Source: Candidatus Neomicrothrix sp. UBA2983 (GTDB taxonomy: Bacteria; Actinomycetota; Acidimicrobiia; Acidimicrobiales; MedAcidi-G1). Taken from it: DNA of 61,230 nt. The stretch spans positions 1-61,230 of the forward strand of contig DEAL01000024.1 in NCBI GenBank assembly GCA_002346745.1. The letters run 5' to 3'. Shown in pieces: positions 40,143-48,580 of this stretch. A model generated the notes under the pieces. The model made no database searches. It had not been told where the DNA came from and saw only the letters and a list, made by a program, of their open reading frames with translations. The position numbers and the translations under genes are program-made. Positions within the stretch are counted from its first letter, which is position 1. Each line of letters opens with the position of its first letter.

Positions 40143-41897
40143 GTGGCCGAGGACGTGACACCGGACGACGGAACAGGCGGCGAGGGCGAGGCCCTTCGGG
40201 CCCAGGTCGAGGACCTCGAGGTCGAGTTGGACGAACTCCGTCGGCGCCTTGTCGACACCCCCCGCCGCCTCGCCGAGATGGACGTCGAACTCCGGGACGC
40301 CAAGCGCGAACTCGCCCGGGCCATGGCGAGGAACCAGAAGCTCAATACGACCCTGACGTCGGCACGTGAACGGATCGAGGTACTCCGGGAGGAGGTCGAC
40401 AAACTCTCGCAACCACCCTCCTCCTATGGCGTCGTCGTGGGGCGCAACGACGACGGCTCCGCCGACGTCAACTCCGCCGGTCGCAAGATGCGTGTGAGCA
40501 TCCATCCCGAATTGACCGAGGACCTCGAGGTCGGCATGGAGGTGGTCCTCAACGAGTCGATGAGCATCGTCCGCGCCCGCTCGCCCGAGCAGGTGGGTGA
40601 GGTCGTCACGGTCAAGGAGGTCCTTCCCGAGGGCCGCCGGGCCGTCGTCGTCGGCCGCGCCGACGAGGAGCGGGTGGCCGACCTGGGCGACGAGATCCTG
40701 CGCACCGGTGTCCGCAGCGGCGACGCCGCCCTTTTCGATCCGCGGTCCGGGCTACTCCTCGAGCGCTTGCCGCGCCCCGAGGTCGAGGACCTCGTCCTCG
40801 AGGAGGTCCCCGACGTGACCTACGCCGACGTCGGCGGCCTCGACAACCAGATCGAACTCATCGTCGACGCCGTCGAGTTGCCCTTCATCCACCAAGCCCT
40901 GTTCGCCGACTACCAACTGCCGGCCCCCAAGGGCATCCTGTTGTATGGGCCGCCGGGATGCGGCAAGACCCTCATCGCCAAGGCCGTAGCCAACTCGCTG
41001 GCCACCAAGGTGGCCGAACTGTCGGACGACCGCGAGGCCCGCAGCTACTTCCTCAACATCAAGGGCCCCGAACTGCTCAACAAGTACGTGGGGGAGACCG
41101 AACGCCAGATCCGCCTCGTGTTCCAGCGGGCCAGGGAGAAGTCCGAACAGGGCTGGCCGGTCATCGTGTTCTTCGACGAGATGGAATCGCTCTTCCGCAC
41201 CCGTGGGACCGGCATCAGTTCCGACATCGAGTCCACGATCGTGCCGCAGCTGCTGGCCGAGATCGACGGCGTCGAGGCGCTCCGCAACGTCATCGTGATC
41301 GGGGCCTCCAATCGGGAGGACCTCATCGACCCGGCGATCCTGCGGCCCGGCCGCCTCGACGTGAAGATCAAGATCGAGCGACCCGACGAGACGGCCGCCG
41401 CACACATCTTCGCCCGTTACCTCACGGACCGCCTCCCGATCGACGAGGACCTGGTCGAGACGCTGGGCGGTGGTGACAGGAACAAGGCCGTCCTCGGGAT
41501 GATCGACGAAGCCGTCGAGAACATGTACGGGGAGGACGACGGGAACCGGTTCCTCGAGGTCACCTACCAGCACGGCGACAAGGAAGTGCTCTATTTCCGG
41601 GACTTCGCCTCCGGCGCCATGGTCGAGAACATCGTGCGCCGCGCCAAGACGCTGGCCATCAAGCGCGAACTGGCCGGCGGCAGTCGGGGCATCCAGTCCG
41701 AGGACCTCGTCCGGGCGGTGCGCCAGGAGTTCAAGGAACACGAGGACCTGCCCAACACGACCAACCCGGACGACTGGGCCAAGATCTCGGGCAAGAAGGG
41801 CGAGCGGATCGTCTACGTCCGGACCCTGCTCGCCGACGCCGACGTCGAGGGTGGCGGACGGGCCATCGAGGCCGTCGGTACCGGCCAGTACCTGTAG
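40143..41897 (+). CDS. arc: proteasome-associated AAA+ ATPase (ARC/Mpa)
   Basis: A 584-residue hexameric unfoldase that recognises Pup-tagged proteins and threads them into the 20S proteasome. An N-terminal coiled coil (about 15-90) binds Pup, two OB folds follow (about 95-215), and then the AAA domain with Walker A GPPGCGKT (269-276), Walker B VIVFFDEMES and an Arg-finger region. The C-terminus ends GQYL, whose penultimate Tyr docks into the alpha ring and opens its gate. The GTG start has TAGGGT ending 7 nt upstream. Dop begins 43 bp after its stop, with its own copy of the same promoter element. Confidence 0.97.
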   Translation: MAEDVTPDDGTGGEGEALRAQVEDLEVELDELRRRLVDTPRRLAEMDVELRDAKRELARAMARNQKLNTTLTSARERIEVLREEVDKLSQPPSSYGVVVGRNDDGSADVNSAGRKMRVSIHPELTEDLEVGMEVVLNESMSIVRARSPEQVGEVVTVKEVLPEGRRAVVVGRADEERVADLGDEILRTGVRSGDAALFDPRSGLLLERLPRPEVEDLVLEEVPDVTYADVGGLDNQIELIVDAVELPFIHQALFADYQLPAPKGILLYGPPGCGKTLIAKAVANSLATKVAELSDDREARSYFLNIKGPELLNKYVGETERQIRLVFQRAREKSEQGWPVIVFFDEMESLFRTRGTGISSDIESTIVPQLLAEIDGVEALRNVIVIGASNREDLIDPAILRPGRLDVKIKIERPDETAAAHIFARYLTDRLPIDEDLVETLGGGDRNKAVLGMIDEAVENMYGEDDGNRFLEVTYQHGDKEVLYFRDFASGAMVENIVRRAKTLAIKRELAGGSRGIQSEDLVRAVRQEFKEHEDLPNTTNPDDWAKISGKKGERIVYVRTLLADADVEGGGRAIEAVGTGQYL

Positions 41898-41928
41898 CCG
41901 GGGACCCGGGCCCAGGTCGGACCGCCGC

Positions 41929-41934
41929 TAGGGT
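41929..41934 (+). promoter_or_regulatory. -10 box for dop
   Basis: TAGGGT ends 6 nt before the dop ATG. The hexamer and the following CCGCG match the element before arc at 40130, so both genes appear to use the same leaderless promoter design. Confidence 0.55.
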
Positions 41935-41940
41935 CCGCGC

Positions 41941-43461
41941 ATGGCCGTCCCGAAGACCCTCGGCATCGAGACCGAGTTCGGCATCCTCCATCGGGGCACC
42001 GCCGAACCGAACCCGGTGGAGGCCTCGTCCCTGCTGATCAACGCCTACCTCAGCCGGCGATCGGCCCCGGGCGAGGGCCCGGGCGCACCCCGGGTGGGCT
42101 GGGACTTCATCGACGAGAGTCCGGCTGCCGACATCCGTGGGTTCTCGGCCTTCGACGCCCTCGCTCCCGAGATCGAGACGCACCTCGTCAACGCCGTGTT
42201 GACCAACGGCGCCAGGTACTACGTCGACCACGCCCATCCCGAGTTGAGTACCCCCGAGTGCCTCGACCCCCTCGAGGTGGTCCGTTTCGACAGGGCGGCC
42301 GAACTGATCCTCGTCGAGTCCATGGCCGCCGCCAACGAGGTCCTGCCGGAGGGCCAGGAACTGGTCGTCTACAAGAACAACTCGGACGGCAAGGGCAACT
42401 CATACGGCTGCCACGAGAACTACCTCGTGGATCGGGCCACCCCCTTTGGGCGGATCGTCACCCACGCCACCACACACTTCGTGACCCGGCAGGTCTTCAC
42501 CGGGGCCGGGAAGGTCGGCTGCGAGCAGCCCGGGCGCAGTCGCAGCGACATCGAGTTCCAGTTGACCCAGCGGGCCGATTTCTTCGAGGAGGAGGTCGGG
42601 CTCGAGACCACGCTCAAGCGGCCCATCATCAACACCCGTGACGAGCCGCACGCCGACCCGCTGCGCTACCGGCGCCTCCACGTCATCGTCGGCGACGCCA
42701 ACCTCTGCGAGGTCGCCACGTTCCTCAAGGTGGGCACCACCGCGATCGTCCTGGCGCTGGTCGAGGACGACTTCCTGCCCAGGGAGGTCCGTTTCGCGGA
42801 CCCGGTACGGGCGCTGCAGCAGGTCTCACGCGACGTCGACCTTCGCCAACCCCTCGAACTCGACGACGGCACCACCGTCACCGCGCTCGACGTCCAGTGG
42901 GACCTGCTCGAGCAGAGCCGCACGTACCTGGAACAGCGGGGTAACGACGGCCTGGGTGGAGCCGTCGCCGACCAGGTGCTGGACCGCTGGGAGCAGGTCC
43001 TCACGACGCTCGAGCACGACCCCGGGTCCCTGGTCGGCGTCCTCGACTGGGTCTCGAAGCGGTACGTCATCGAGGGCTACCGCGAACGTCACGACCTGGC
43101 AGCCGACGACCTGCGGCTGGTGGCGCTGGACCTGCAGTACCACGACCTGCGACCCGACCGGTCTCTGTTCGCGCGGCTGGGTGCTGAGCGCCTCGTCGAG
43201 CAGGGCGACGCCGAACACGCCATGACGAACCCTCCGGACGGCACCCGGGCCTACTTCCGCGGTCGCTGCCTCGAACGCTGGCCGGACCGGGTCGTCGCCG
43301 CCAACTGGGATTCGATGGTGTTCGACGCCGGCGAGGAGGCCCTCCGACGGGTCCCGATGATGGAACCGACCCGTGGCAGCCGCGCCCACGTGGCTACGCT
43401 CATCGATGAGAGCGAGGACGTCGCAGAACTGCTCGAACGACTCTCGGGCCGTTCGGACTGA
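41941..43461 (+). CDS. dop: depupylase/deamidase Dop
   Basis: A 506-residue carboxylate-amine-ligase-fold enzyme. Dop removes Pup from tagged proteins and, in species with Pup-Gln, deamidates Pup. It opens KTLGIETEFGIL (catalytic ETE), has SSLLINAYLS and the Dop-loop region, then KNNSDGKGNSYGCHENYL, and RPIINTRDEPHAD, all shared with PafA (the gene at 45218). The Dop-type N-terminus separates it from PafA. Since the Pup encoded next ends in Glu, depupylation should be its main job here. It is the first of a closely packed run of genes through pafC. Confidence 0.95.
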   Translation: MAVPKTLGIETEFGILHRGTAEPNPVEASSLLINAYLSRRSAPGEGPGAPRVGWDFIDESPAADIRGFSAFDALAPEIETHLVNAVLTNGARYYVDHAHPELSTPECLDPLEVVRFDRAAELILVESMAAANEVLPEGQELVVYKNNSDGKGNSYGCHENYLVDRATPFGRIVTHATTHFVTRQVFTGAGKVGCEQPGRSRSDIEFQLTQRADFFEEEVGLETTLKRPIINTRDEPHADPLRYRRLHVIVGDANLCEVATFLKVGTTAIVLALVEDDFLPREVRFADPVRALQQVSRDVDLRQPLELDDGTTVTALDVQWDLLEQSRTYLEQRGNDGLGGAVADQVLDRWEQVLTTLEHDPGSLVGVLDWVSKRYVIEGYRERHDLAADDLRLVALDLQYHDLRPDRSLFARLGAERLVEQGDAEHAMTNPPDGTRAYFRGRCLERWPDRVVAANWDSMVFDAGEEALRRVPMMEPTRGSRAHVATLIDESEDVAELLERLSGRSD

Positions 43462-43490
43462 AGCGCCGAGTAACGATCGGGAGGAAGACC

Positions 43491-43691
43491 ATGGCCGAAC
43501 GGGAGCAGGTCCGTCGGGAGCGGGTCGAACGCGAGTCCGAGGACGTCGAAGAGGCTGCCGCTCCGGCGGTCAGCGAGCGGGGCGAGCGGCTCAAGGAAGA
43601 GCTCGACGACCTCCTCGACGAGATCGACGGGGTCCTCGAGACCAACGCCGAGGAGTTCGTGAAGAGCTACGTGCAGAAGGGCGGCGAGTAG
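43491..43691 (+). CDS. pup: prokaryotic ubiquitin-like protein Pup (GGE form)
   Basis: A 66-residue intrinsically disordered tag. The middle helix (ERGERLKEELDDLLDEIDGVLE) binds the ARC coiled coil, and the C-terminus is YVQKGGE. The last residue is Glu, so PafA can ligate it directly to substrate lysines; many actinobacteria instead encode Gln and need Dop first. A GGGAGGAAG ribosome site precedes the ATG by a normal distance, fitting a highly expressed protein. It lies between dop and prcB. Confidence 0.97.
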   Translation: MAEREQVRRERVERESEDVEEAAAPAVSERGERLKEELDDLLDEIDGVLETNAEEFVKSYVQKGGE

Positions 43692-43697
43692 CACGCC

Positions 43698-44492
43698 GTG
43701 ACCCTGCCGCTCTTCACCCCCGACCAGGACCCCGGCCCGAGTTTCCTGGGCCTGCTGGACCGCCTCGGCCTCGGCTTGCCCGAGGTGGTGAATGCAGCGC
43801 CGCCCGGAACCATCACCCACGGCACCACGGTCGTCGCTATCCGTGTGGCCGACGGCGTGGTGATGGCGGGTGACCGCCGAGCCACCCAGGGCAACCTCAT
43901 CAGCCATCGTTCCATCGAGAAGGTCTTCCCGGCGGACCGGCTCTCCGGGGTCGCCATCGCTGGCGCCGCCGGCCCAGCCATGGAGATGGTCCGCCTGTTC
44001 CAGCTCCAACTCGAGCACTACGAGAAGGTCGAGGGCGAAGCCCTGAGCCTGGAGGGCAAGGCCAACCAACTCAGCCAGATGCTGCGCGGCAACCTGGCGG
44101 CGGCCTTCCAGGGGCTCGGGGTGGTCCCGCTCTTCGCCGGCTGGGACGAGCGCCTCGGACGCGGCCGCCTCTTCCAGTACGACATCACCGGCGGCCGCTA
44201 CGAGGAGCGCGACCACGCCGCCACCGGTTCCGGCAGCCTCCACGCCACGACCGTGCTGAAGCTCCGGCACCGGGACGACATGGACCGCGCTGCCGCCGTC
44301 GACGTCGCCGTGGAGGCGCTCTTCGAGGCCGCCGACGAGGACAGCGCCACGGGTGGCCCAGACCCCATCCGTGGCATCTATCCGGTGGTGGCCACCATCG
44401 GCGCCGACGGCTTCACCCGCCTCGAAGGCGACGACGTGGCTGCCCGGACCGCGGCCCTCCTCGCACGACTCGAGAGGAGGGACGGCCGATGA
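43698..44492 (+). CDS. prcB: 20S proteasome beta subunit
   Basis: A 264-residue beta subunit made with a propeptide. Cleavage between Gly42 and Thr43 (THG|TTVVAI) should free the catalytic Thr1. Downstream are VVMAGDRRAT with the catalytic Asp and Lys neighbourhood, and FAGWDERLGRGRLFQYD and ATGSGS (Gly-Ser-Gly). Together with alpha subunits it forms the chamber that degrades Pup-tagged proteins. The GTG start is 6 bp after pup. The C-terminus overlaps prcA by 4 bp (ATGA), so the two subunits are made together. Confidence 0.96.
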   Translation: MTLPLFTPDQDPGPSFLGLLDRLGLGLPEVVNAAPPGTITHGTTVVAIRVADGVVMAGDRRATQGNLISHRSIEKVFPADRLSGVAIAGAAGPAMEMVRLFQLQLEHYEKVEGEALSLEGKANQLSQMLRGNLAAAFQGLGVVPLFAGWDERLGRGRLFQYDITGGRYEERDHAATGSGSLHATTVLKLRHRDDMDRAAAVDVAVEALFEAADEDSATGGPDPIRGIYPVVATIGADGFTRLEGDDVAARTAALLARLERRDGR

Positions 44493-45166
44493 ACATGCCC
44501 TTGTACGTGTCGCCCGAGCAGCTCATGAAGGACAGGGCGGACTACGCCCGGAAGGGAATCGCCCGGGGCCGCGCCGCCGTGGCGTGCACCTACGCCGAAG
44601 GCGTCCTCCTCTGCGCCGAGAATCCTTCCAACACGCTCCGGAAGGTCAGCGAGATCTACGACCGGATCGGCTTCATGGGGGTGGGCAAGTACAACGAGTT
44701 CGACCAGCTGCGCATAGCGGGCGTCCGACACGCCGACCTGAAGGGCTACTCGTTCAGCCGTGAGGACGTCGACGCCCGCTGGCTGGCCAACCAGTACGCC
44801 CAGATCCTCGGGCAGTACTTCACCCACGAGATGAAGCCCCTCGAAGTCGAGTTGCTCGTCGCCGAGATCGGCGAGGGGGCGTCGGGCGACCGCCTGTTCC
44901 ACCTGCTCTACGACGGCACCGTCATGGACACCACGACGTACGTCGTCATCGGTGGTGAGGCCGACGCCATCGGCGCCCGCCTGGAGGAGGCCTGGTCCGC
45001 CGGCATGGACCTCGGCAACGCCGTGACCGTGGCGGTCGGCGCCCTGGCCGGCCCCGACCGCACGTTGGTGCCCGACGACATCGAGGTGGCGATCCTGGCC
45101 CGCGACGGCAGCCGGCGGGCGTTCCGGCGCATCGAGGGCGGGGACCTGGGGGGCCTCCTCGGGTGA
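44489..45166 (+). CDS. prcA: 20S proteasome alpha subunit
   Basis: A 225-residue alpha subunit. It has the N-terminal gate region (MNMPLYVSPEQLMKDRADYA), then the H0/H1 helix KGIARGRAAVACTYAEGVLL, IYDRIGFMGVGKYNEFDQLR, and FTHEMKPLEVELLVAEIG, all alpha-subunit landmarks. Seven of these form each outer ring, and the conserved Lys pockets between subunits receive the ARC C-terminal GQYL. It is translationally coupled to prcB by ATGA. The C-terminus (GGDLGGLLG) is flexible. Confidence 0.96.
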   Translation: MNMPLYVSPEQLMKDRADYARKGIARGRAAVACTYAEGVLLCAENPSNTLRKVSEIYDRIGFMGVGKYNEFDQLRIAGVRHADLKGYSFSREDVDARWLANQYAQILGQYFTHEMKPLEVELLVAEIGEGASGDRLFHLLYDGTVMDTTTYVVIGGEADAIGARLEEAWSAGMDLGNAVTVAVGALAGPDRTLVPDDIEVAILARDGSRRAFRRIEGGDLGGLLG

Positions 45167-45217
45167 GGTTCCGCAGCGCCCCGCCGCCGATCGGCCGGAC
45201 GGCCTGAGGGGACCGGC

Positions 45218-46576
45218 GTGCAGCGGCGGATCTACGGCATCGAGAACGAGTACGGGGTCACCTGCACACTCGACGGCCAACGCCGCCTGAGTCCCGACGA
45301 GGTCGCCCGCTACCTGTTCCGGCGCGTCGTGTCCTGGGGGCGCAGTTCCAACGTCTTCCTCGTCAACGGCGCTCGCCTCTACCTCGACGTCGGCTCCCAT
45401 CCCGAGTACGCCACGCCGGAGTGCGACTCGGTGTCCGAGGTGGTCGCCCACGACAAGGCGGGGGAGAGGATCCTCGAACAACTCCTCCACGGGGCTGAGG
45501 AACGGCTCCGCGAGGAGGGCATCCGGGGCGACATCTACCTCTTCAAGAACAACACCGACTCGGCCGGGAACTCGTACGGCTGCCACGAGAACTACCTGAC
45601 CACCCGGCGGGACGACCTGGCAGAGACGAACGAGGTCCTGATCCCGTTCCTCGTGAGCCGCCAGATCTATGCCGGGGCGGGCAAGGTGCTCCTGAATGCC
45701 CGCGGCGCCATCTACAGCGTCAGCCAGCGCGCCGAGCACATCTGGGAGGGCGTCTCCAGCGCCACCACGCGGTCGCGTCCGATCATCAACTCCCGCGACG
45801 AGCCCCACGCCGACGCCGAGCGCTACCGACGACTCCACGTCATCGTCGGCGACTCCAACATGAGCGAGTACGCCGCGTTCCTCAAGGTCGGGGCCACCGG
45901 ACTGATGCTGCGCATGCTGGAGGAGCCCACGGTGAATCTGCGGGACATGACCCTGGAGAACCCGATCCGGGCGATACGGGAGATCAGCCACGACATGACC
46001 TGCCGGCGAACCGTGCGCCTGGCCAACGGACGCGAGGTCACGGCACTCGACATCCAGCGCGAGTACCTGGAGCGCGCCCAGCGCTTCGCCGAGCACAACG
46101 ACCTCGACGACGAGGAGAAGAAGTCCCTGACGATGTGGGAGCACTGCCTCGACGGGATCGAACGCGACCCTCTGACCCTCTACCGGGAGTGCGACTGGGT
46201 CGCCAAATACCACCTGATCGAGAACTACCGCAGCCGGCACGGCGTTTCCCTGGGCGATCCCCGGGTCGGCCTGCTGGACCTCCAGTACCACGACGTGGAC
46301 CGGGACCGTGGCCTCTTCTACGCGCTCCAACGTCGCGGCATGATGGAGCGGATCGTCGACGACGCGGCCATAGCCACTGCCGTGGACCAGGCCCCCCAGA
46401 CCACACGTGCCCGCCTGCGCGGGGAGTTCATCCGGCGGGCAAAGGACCGCCGACGGGACTTCACGGTGGACTGGGTGCATCTCAAGCTCAACGACCAGGC
46501 ACAGCGCACCGTCCTCTGCAAGGATCCGTTCCGCTCGTATGACGAGCGGGTCGAGAAGCTGATCGAATCGCTCTGA
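45218..46576 (+). CDS. pafA: Pup--protein ligase PafA
   Basis: A 452-residue ligase that uses ATP to join the C-terminal Glu of Pup to a lysine of the target. It opens RRIYGIENEYGVTC (metal-binding ENE), then FLVNGARLYLDVGSHPEYATPE, FKNNTDSAGNSYGCHENYL and RPIINSRDEPHADAERYRRLH. It is a paralogue of the Dop protein, about 50 residues shorter and lacking the Dop loop. The GTG start is 51 bp after prcA. The run of same-strand genes continues with pafB and pafC. Confidence 0.96.
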   Translation: MQRRIYGIENEYGVTCTLDGQRRLSPDEVARYLFRRVVSWGRSSNVFLVNGARLYLDVGSHPEYATPECDSVSEVVAHDKAGERILEQLLHGAEERLREEGIRGDIYLFKNNTDSAGNSYGCHENYLTTRRDDLAETNEVLIPFLVSRQIYAGAGKVLLNARGAIYSVSQRAEHIWEGVSSATTRSRPIINSRDEPHADAERYRRLHVIVGDSNMSEYAAFLKVGATGLMLRMLEEPTVNLRDMTLENPIRAIREISHDMTCRRTVRLANGREVTALDIQREYLERAQRFAEHNDLDDEEKKSLTMWEHCLDGIERDPLTLYRECDWVAKYHLIENYRSRHGVSLGDPRVGLLDLQYHDVDRDRGLFYALQRRGMMERIVDDAAIATAVDQAPQTTRARLRGEFIRRAKDRRRDFTVDWVHLKLNDQAQRTVLCKDPFRSYDERVEKLIESL

Positions 46577-46667
46577 GGGCGGCACGGGTGCTGTCCGGCG
46601 GACGGGCATCCAGCCACCTAGCATGGCCACCCGGTCGCAGGCGGCCCGAGGAGGTGGATCCGCAGCG

Positions 46668-47585
46668 GTGGAGAGCAAACTCGGACGACTGATGAACCTG
46701 GTGGCCGCCCTCCTGGCCACCGAGCGACCGCGCACCCGCGACGAGTTGCGGGCGGGGCTGCGCGGGTTCTACGCCGAGTCCGACGAGAGCTTCCGGCGGA
46801 CCTTCGAGCGGGACAAGGACGAACTCCGGGAGATGGGCATCCCCATCGAGACCCTGGTCGTGCCCGCCACCGATCCACCCGAGACCGGCTACCGCATCGA
46901 TCCTGATCACTACCGAGGGAGCCTGCCCGACCTCACGACCGACGAGTTGGCCGCCCTGCACCTCGCCAATCGGCTGGTCCGCCTGGGCGACGGCATCGAC
47001 GAGGAGCCCTTCTGGAAGTTGGGCGGCCGGCCCGACAGCGGAGAGGTCGACAGCCTCGCCACCCTCCCCGACGATCCGGCCCTGCCGGCCCTGATGGAGG
47101 CCGTGGTCGAACGTCGGATCGTCACGTTCGGCTACCGCGGCGTGGCGCGGGTCGTGGAGCCGCACCGCCTGGCCCTCCGCAACGGCAACTGGCACCTGAA
47201 GGGCCACGACCGGACCCGAGGCGAGGTCCGCCAGTACCGGGTCGACCGGATCGAGACCGACGTCGATGCGGGCCCTTCCGACGGGTTCGACCGACCGCCC
47301 CGAACCGCCGACGTGGAGGACCGCCCGGCGTGGCGGTACGGCGACGACGAGCCCGTCACCGCACGACTGCTGCTCGACGCCCACCACGTCCCCTGGGTGG
47401 CCGGGCACCTCGGCGAGGAGGCGATCGTCGAGGAGCGCGCCGACGGCGCCGTCGTGGTCGAGGAGCCCGTCTGCAACCGGGCGGCATTCCGCTCGTTCGT
47501 CCTGACCTTCCTCGAGGGTGCTGAGGTCCTCGGTCCCGACGACCTCCGTCGAGAGGTCGTGGAATGCCTAGAGGGCCTGGCGTGA
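46668..47585 (+). CDS. pafB: WYL-domain transcriptional regulator PafB
   Basis: A 305-residue regulator with an N-terminal winged helix (KLGRLMNLVAALLATERP...TRDEL) and a WYL domain (VTFGYRGVARVVEPHRLALRNGNWHLKGHD). In mycobacteria PafB and PafC act as a heterodimer that activates DNA-repair genes after damage. The GTG at 46668 is preferred because AGGAGGTGG sits about 10 nt before it and because a TAGCAT -10 box overlaps the ATG at 46623, which would put the transcript start downstream of that ATG. The stop overlaps pafC (GTGA). Confidence 0.9.
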   Translation: MESKLGRLMNLVAALLATERPRTRDELRAGLRGFYAESDESFRRTFERDKDELREMGIPIETLVVPATDPPETGYRIDPDHYRGSLPDLTTDELAALHLANRLVRLGDGIDEEPFWKLGGRPDSGEVDSLATLPDDPALPALMEAVVERRIVTFGYRGVARVVEPHRLALRNGNWHLKGHDRTRGEVRQYRVDRIETDVDAGPSDGFDRPPRTADVEDRPAWRYGDDEPVTARLLLDAHHVPWVAGHLGEEAIVEERADGAVVVEEPVCNRAAFRSFVLTFLEGAEVLGPDDLRREVVECLEGLA

Positions 47586-48535
47586 GCGGCCTGACCGCCC
47601 TCGACCGGGTCCGGCGGCTGCTGGCGATCATCCCCTGGGTGGCCTCGGAGGGCGGCATGTCGCTCGACGAGATGGCCAGCCGCTTTGACTACCCACGTGA
47701 GACCCTGCTGGAGGACCTCTGGTCGGTGGTGCAGATGGTCGGTGTCGCCCCCTTCGGACCGGGGGACATGCTGGGCGTCCTGATCGAGGACGACTGGGTT
47801 TCGATCGACTACGACCACTGGTTCGTCCAGCCCATGACCCTCCGTCCCGACGAGGTGGTACGGCTGAGGGCGGCGGCCCAGGCAGTCGCCGGCCTCGCCG
47901 CCACCGAGGACCTCGGGCCGCTCGAGCGGGCCACCACGAAACTGGCGGCCTTCGTGGAGCCAGAGGCGACGTCCGCCGTCGACGTCCGCCTCGGCGTTGT
48001 CGACGAAGAGGTCCTCGGGGCGCTCCAGGGAGCGGTGGCGGGCCGCCTGCCGGTGGAGATGGACTACTACTCCTACGCCCGCGACGTGCCGACGACCCGC
48101 ACGGTCGAGCCACACCGCCTGCTCGCCGACGGGGGACACTGGTACCTGACCGGCCACTGCCGTTTGGCCGAGGCGCCCCGCATCTTCCGGCTTGATCGCA
48201 TCAGTCGCTGCGAGGTGGGTGAGGATCCGTTCCCGGAGCCCGAGCAGGCGGCCGCCGGACCCGAGGGGTTCCTCGACCACGGCGACTTCCAGGAGGTCCA
48301 GCTCATCCTCGAACCCGATGTGCGCTGGGTCATCTCCCAGTACCCCCACCGGGAATCGGAGGTGCTCGAGGATGGGCGCCTGCGCGTCCGCCTGGCCGTG
48401 GCCTCCACGGCCTGGATGGAACGCCTCCTCCTCCGACTCGGCCTCGCTGCCACCATCGAGGAGGCGCCGGTCGGGCTGGGCGAGGACCTGCGTCGCGCCG
48501 CTGCACGACGGGTCCTCGGGCGCTACCGCCCGTGA
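47582..48535 (+). CDS. pafC: WYL-domain transcriptional regulator PafC
   Basis: A 317-residue partner of PafB. An HTH-like N-terminus (LDRVRRLLAIIPWV, MSLDEMASRFDYPRETLLEDL) is followed by the WYL domain, with EMDYYSYARDVPTTRTVEPHRL and GHWYLTGHCR. The C-terminal domain ends in a conserved DRISRCEV-type strand and a WCX-like region. Together with PafB it is expected to switch on the mitomycin/DNA-damage response when single-stranded DNA binds. It is translationally coupled by GTGA. The gene order is the one seen in mycobacteria. Confidence 0.9.
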   Translation: MSGLTALDRVRRLLAIIPWVASEGGMSLDEMASRFDYPRETLLEDLWSVVQMVGVAPFGPGDMLGVLIEDDWVSIDYDHWFVQPMTLRPDEVVRLRAAAQAVAGLAATEDLGPLERATTKLAAFVEPEATSAVDVRLGVVDEEVLGALQGAVAGRLPVEMDYYSYARDVPTTRTVEPHRLLADGGHWYLTGHCRLAEAPRIFRLDRISRCEVGEDPFPEPEQAAAGPEGFLDHGDFQEVQLILEPDVRWVISQYPHRESEVLEDGRLRVRLAVASTAWMERLLLRLGLAATIEEAPVGLGEDLRRAAARRVLGRYRP

Positions 48536-48567
48536 GCCCCCGCCGCCGCGGCGACGCGCCCGGGGAG

Positions 48568-48573
48568 TAGGTT
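48568..48573 (+). promoter_or_regulatory. -10 box for lepB
   Basis: TAGGTT ends 7 nt before the GTG of the signal peptidase gene, so lepB likely has its own leaderless promoter although it lies inside the Paf-Tat region. Confidence 0.45.
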
Positions 48574-48580
48574 CCCAGCC

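Noticed and set aside
46623..46667. ATG start for pafB at 46623
   Set aside because: A TAGCAT -10 box overlaps that ATG, and a good ribosome site precedes the GTG at 46668, where homology to PafB also begins.
44378..46735. 785-codon minus-strand open frame
   Set aside because: It is antisense to prcB, prcA and pafA, whose plus-strand proteins are unmistakable.
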